A stretch of DNA of 6,848 nucleotides. Source: a bacterium UBA2219. GTDB taxonomy: Bacteria > Desulfobacterota > Deferrimicrobia > Deferrimicrobiales > Deferrimicrobiaceae. The stretch is from NCBI GenBank assembly GCA_002327765.1, contig DCUH01000041.1, positions 1-6,848 on the forward strand, read 5' to 3'. The notes beneath the pieces were generated by a model that did not search any database, was not told the origin of the DNA, and saw only the letters and a program-made list of their open reading frames with translations. The translations under genes and the position numbers were made by a program. This document shows positions 5,209-6,848 of the stretch, piece by piece (the stretch's first letter is position 1; the number at the start of each line of letters is the position of its first letter).

Positions 5209-5816
5209 AGCCCGTGAGAGCGTCGTCCATGGTCCGCGCCGCGCTGCGCGCCTTCCTTCCCGCCGCGGGGGGCCTGCTGGCCGCCGCCGCCGCGTTCGCC
5301 TCGGGGGAAGGGGGGGCCCACGGAGGCGGGGGGATCCCTTGGGGCGAGATCGCCAAGCAGGCGATCAACTTCGCCATCCTCGTCGGCGTCCTCGTCTATT
5401 TCCTGCGCAAGCCGCTTTCCTCCTTCCTGAAAGAGCGCGCCGAGCTGATGCGCAAGTCCATCGACGACGCCGCGAACGCCCGGGCCGAGGCCGCCCGGAA
5501 GCTCGAGGCCGTCGACGCCCGCATGGCGAAGCTTTCCGACGAGATCGCCGCGCTGAACGCGCGGATGGACGCGGAATCCGCCGCGGAGGCGAAGGCGCTC
5601 CGCGAAACCGTCTCCTCGGAGATCGAGCGCATCCGGAAGCAGGCGGAGTTCACGGGCGAGCAGGAAGTGAAGAAGGCCAGGGCGGAGCTGCAAAAGGAGG
5701 CCTCCGCGCTGTCCGCCAGAGCCGCCGAGGAGCTGGTCCGCAAGTCGCTGTCTCCCGAGGACCAGGCGCGCCTGGTCAAGGAGAATATCGAGAAGATCGA
5801 GGGGATCGTCCGGTGA
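5205..5816 (+). CDS. atpF: F-type ATP synthase F0 subunit b
   Basis: Second peripheral-stalk subunit. 203 residues from GTG 5205, whose Shine-Dalgarno sequence (GGGAG 5191-5195 and AAAGG 5196-5200) lies in the end of the b' gene. This is longer than the roughly 156-residue E. coli b because of an extra N-terminus: basic residues, then a hydrophobic stretch (about 17-32) ending AFA-SG, which resembles a cleavable signal peptide, and a Gly/His-rich linker (34-43). The true membrane helix follows (about 52-68, QAINFAILVGVLVYFL), then RKPLSSFLKERAELMRKSID and a coiled coil to about residue 185. An ATG at codon 9 (5229) is an alternative start. Signal-peptide-like b subunits are known in deltaproteobacterial-type operons. 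It overlaps b' and atpH by four bases each. Confidence 0.93.
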   Translation: MKPVRASSMVRAALRAFLPAAGGLLAAAAAFASGEGGAHGGGGIPWGEIAKQAINFAILVGVLVYFLRKPLSSFLKERAELMRKSIDDAANARAEAARKLEAVDARMAKLSDEIAALNARMDAESAAEAKALRETVSSEIERIRKQAEFTGEQEVKKARAELQKEASALSARAAEELVRKSLSPEDQARLVKENIEKIEGIVR

Positions 5817-6355
5817 TCGCAGGAAGCCTGGCGAGGCGGTACGCCCGCGCATTGCTCGACATCGGCAAGGAGGAAGGGCAGCTTCGCCGCTCGCTGACCG
5901 AGGTCGAGGAATTCGCGAAGGTCCTGGACGGCTCCGCGGAGCTCCGCGAGGCGCTGGAGTCGGCGCACGTCGGCCGGCAGTCCAAGCATGCCGCGCTCGA
6001 TGCGGTGCTGGCCAAGGCCGGGGTCCTTCCCACAACGAAGTCGTTCCTCGCCCTGCTGATCGACAAGGGGCGGATGAACGTCCTTCCCCAGATCCTTTCC
6101 GAGCTGCGCCGCATGGTCGAGGAGCACGAGGGGATCGAGCGGGTCGAGGTCACCGTCCCGATGCCGCTGACCGCCCCGCAGAAGGACGGCCTCCGCGCCG
6201 TCCTCGAACGCCGCACGGGGAAGAAAGTCCTCCTCGAGGAGTCCGTCGACGCCTCCGTCCTCGGCGGGATGGTGGTCCGGGTCGGCTCCACGGTGTACGA
6301 CGGCAGCGTCCGCACGCAGATCCAACAGATCCGGCAAAACCTTCAGAAGGGGTAA
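5813..6355 (+). CDS. atpH: F-type ATP synthase F1 subunit delta
   Basis: The delta subunit caps the F1 head and joins it to the b'/b stalk. 180 residues from GTG 5813, matching the family (about 177-185). The N-terminal helical domain begins IAGSLARRYARALLDIG (2-18), with the conserved FLALLIDKGR (78-87). The C-terminal part holds the signature DASVLGGMVVRVGSTVYDGS (146-165), followed by VRTQIQQI. The start overlaps the atpF stop as GTGA, and no other start fits the conserved N-terminus, so GTG is well supported. The gene ends three bases before atpA. Confidence 0.96.
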   Translation: MIAGSLARRYARALLDIGKEEGQLRRSLTEVEEFAKVLDGSAELREALESAHVGRQSKHAALDAVLAKAGVLPTTKSFLALLIDKGRMNVLPQILSELRRMVEEHEGIERVEVTVPMPLTAPQKDGLRAVLERRTGKKVLLEESVDASVLGGMVVRVGSTVYDGSVRTQIQQIRQNLQKG

Positions 6356-6358
6356 GAC

Positions 6359-6848
6359 ATGAGCATCCGCGCGGAAGAGATCACCGAGATCCTGAAGACC
6401 CAGATCAAGGGATACGAGAAGAAGGTAGACGTCGCGGAGACGGGCGTGGTCCTCTCCGTCGGCGACGGCATCGCCCGCGTCCACGGCCTGGAAAAGGCGA
6501 TGGCGGGAGAGCTTCTCGAGTTCCCCGGAGAAGTCCGCGGAATGGTGCTCAACCTCGAGGAGGACAACGTCGGCGTCGCGCTGCTGGGCGACGACCAGCT
6601 GATCAAGGAAGGCGACGTCGTCCGGCGCACCGGCCGCATCGTCGAGGTGCCCTGCGGCGACGCCATGATCGGCCGCGTCGTCAACGCGCTCGGCCAGCCG
6701 GTCGACGGCCGCGGCCCCATCGAGTCGAAGGATTTCCGCCGCGTCGAGATCAAGGCCCCCGGCATCGTCTTGCGGCAGCCCGTCAAGGAGCCGCTCCAGA
6801 CGGGGCTCAAAGCCATCGACGCGATGATCCCCATCGGCCGCGGCCAGC
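6359..6848 (+). CDS. atpA: F-type ATP synthase F1 subunit alpha, 3'-truncated by the window
   Basis: Non-catalytic nucleotide-binding subunit of the F1 hexamer. 163 of roughly 505 residues are present from ATG 6359, which has AGAAGGGG (6345-6352) six bases upstream. Visible features: N-terminal MSIRAEEITEILKTQIKGYE, the beta-barrel domain with VLSVGDGIARVHGLE (31-45) and LNLEEDNVGVALLGD (64-78), VGRVVNALGQPVDGRG-like IGRVVNALGQPVDGRG (104-119), and PLQTGLKAIDAMIPIGRGQ (145-163). The window ends just before the expected P-loop (GDRQTGKT in homologues), so the nucleotide site cannot be checked. It is the fourth gene of the operon; gamma, beta and epsilon genes are expected downstream. Confidence 0.97.
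   Translation, partial: MSIRAEEITEILKTQIKGYEKKVDVAETGVVLSVGDGIARVHGLEKAMAGELLEFPGEVRGMVLNLEEDNVGVALLGDDQLIKEGDVVRRTGRIVEVPCGDAMIGRVVNALGQPVDGRGPIESKDFRRVEIKAPGIVLRQPVKEPLQTGLKAIDAMIPIGRGQ

Noticed and set aside
5303..5333. G-quadruplex in the atpF signal/linker coding region (G5, G7, G6 runs)
   Set aside because: Forming four G3 tracts needs one loop of 11 bases, outside the usual limit, and the runs are explained by GGG codons in a Gly-rich linker.

Overview
The window is a GC-rich bacterial chromosomal segment with every gene on the + strand. In order it holds the 3' part of mnmG (gidA), rsmG (gidB), parA (soj), parB (spo0J), a small Ala/Pro-rich lipoprotein gene, then the start of an F-type ATP synthase operon: b' subunit, b (atpF), delta (atpH) and the first third of alpha (atpA). 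The mnmG-rsmG-parA-parB block is a classic cluster near the chromosome origin. The ATP synthase operon begins with a paired b'/b, has no a or c subunit genes ahead of it, and its b subunit carries a signal-peptide-like N-terminus. Together these suggest a deltaproteobacterial relative (Desulfuromonadota/Desulfobacterota-like). This placement is an inference from layout and protein style, not from a search.

Layout: mnmG runs off the left edge. Just after it, at 1751-1766, lies a parS-type ParB site. It sits inside an 8-codon leader ORF (1750-1776) that has the only good ribosome binding site in the area, and its stop overlaps the GTG proposed as the rsmG start. A weak terminator-like hairpin with a T-tract follows rsmG, and a candidate promoter precedes parA. 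parA and parB overlap. After parB comes a 150-base AT-rich gap with a good extended -10 promoter and a 5' UTR hairpin. It drives a 68-residue lipoprotein gene that ends at a strong intrinsic terminator. The ATP synthase operon then has its own promoter (perfect TTGACA), and its genes are joined by GTGA stop/start overlaps.

Function: MnmG modifies the tRNA wobble uridine, and RsmG methylates 16S rRNA G527. ParA, ParB and parS segregate the replicated origin region. The ATP synthase genes encode the peripheral stalk (b', b, delta) and the catalytic-head alpha subunit. The lipoprotein's role is unknown.

I found no CRISPR array, mobile element, tRNA or rRNA, and no clearly new multi-gene system. 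Most worth a second look are the parS-bearing leader ORF before rsmG, an abrupt codon-usage switch inside mnmG near 610-635 (recombination or a chimeric assembly), a 45-base AT-rich rare-codon island in parA, and the orphan lipoprotein.
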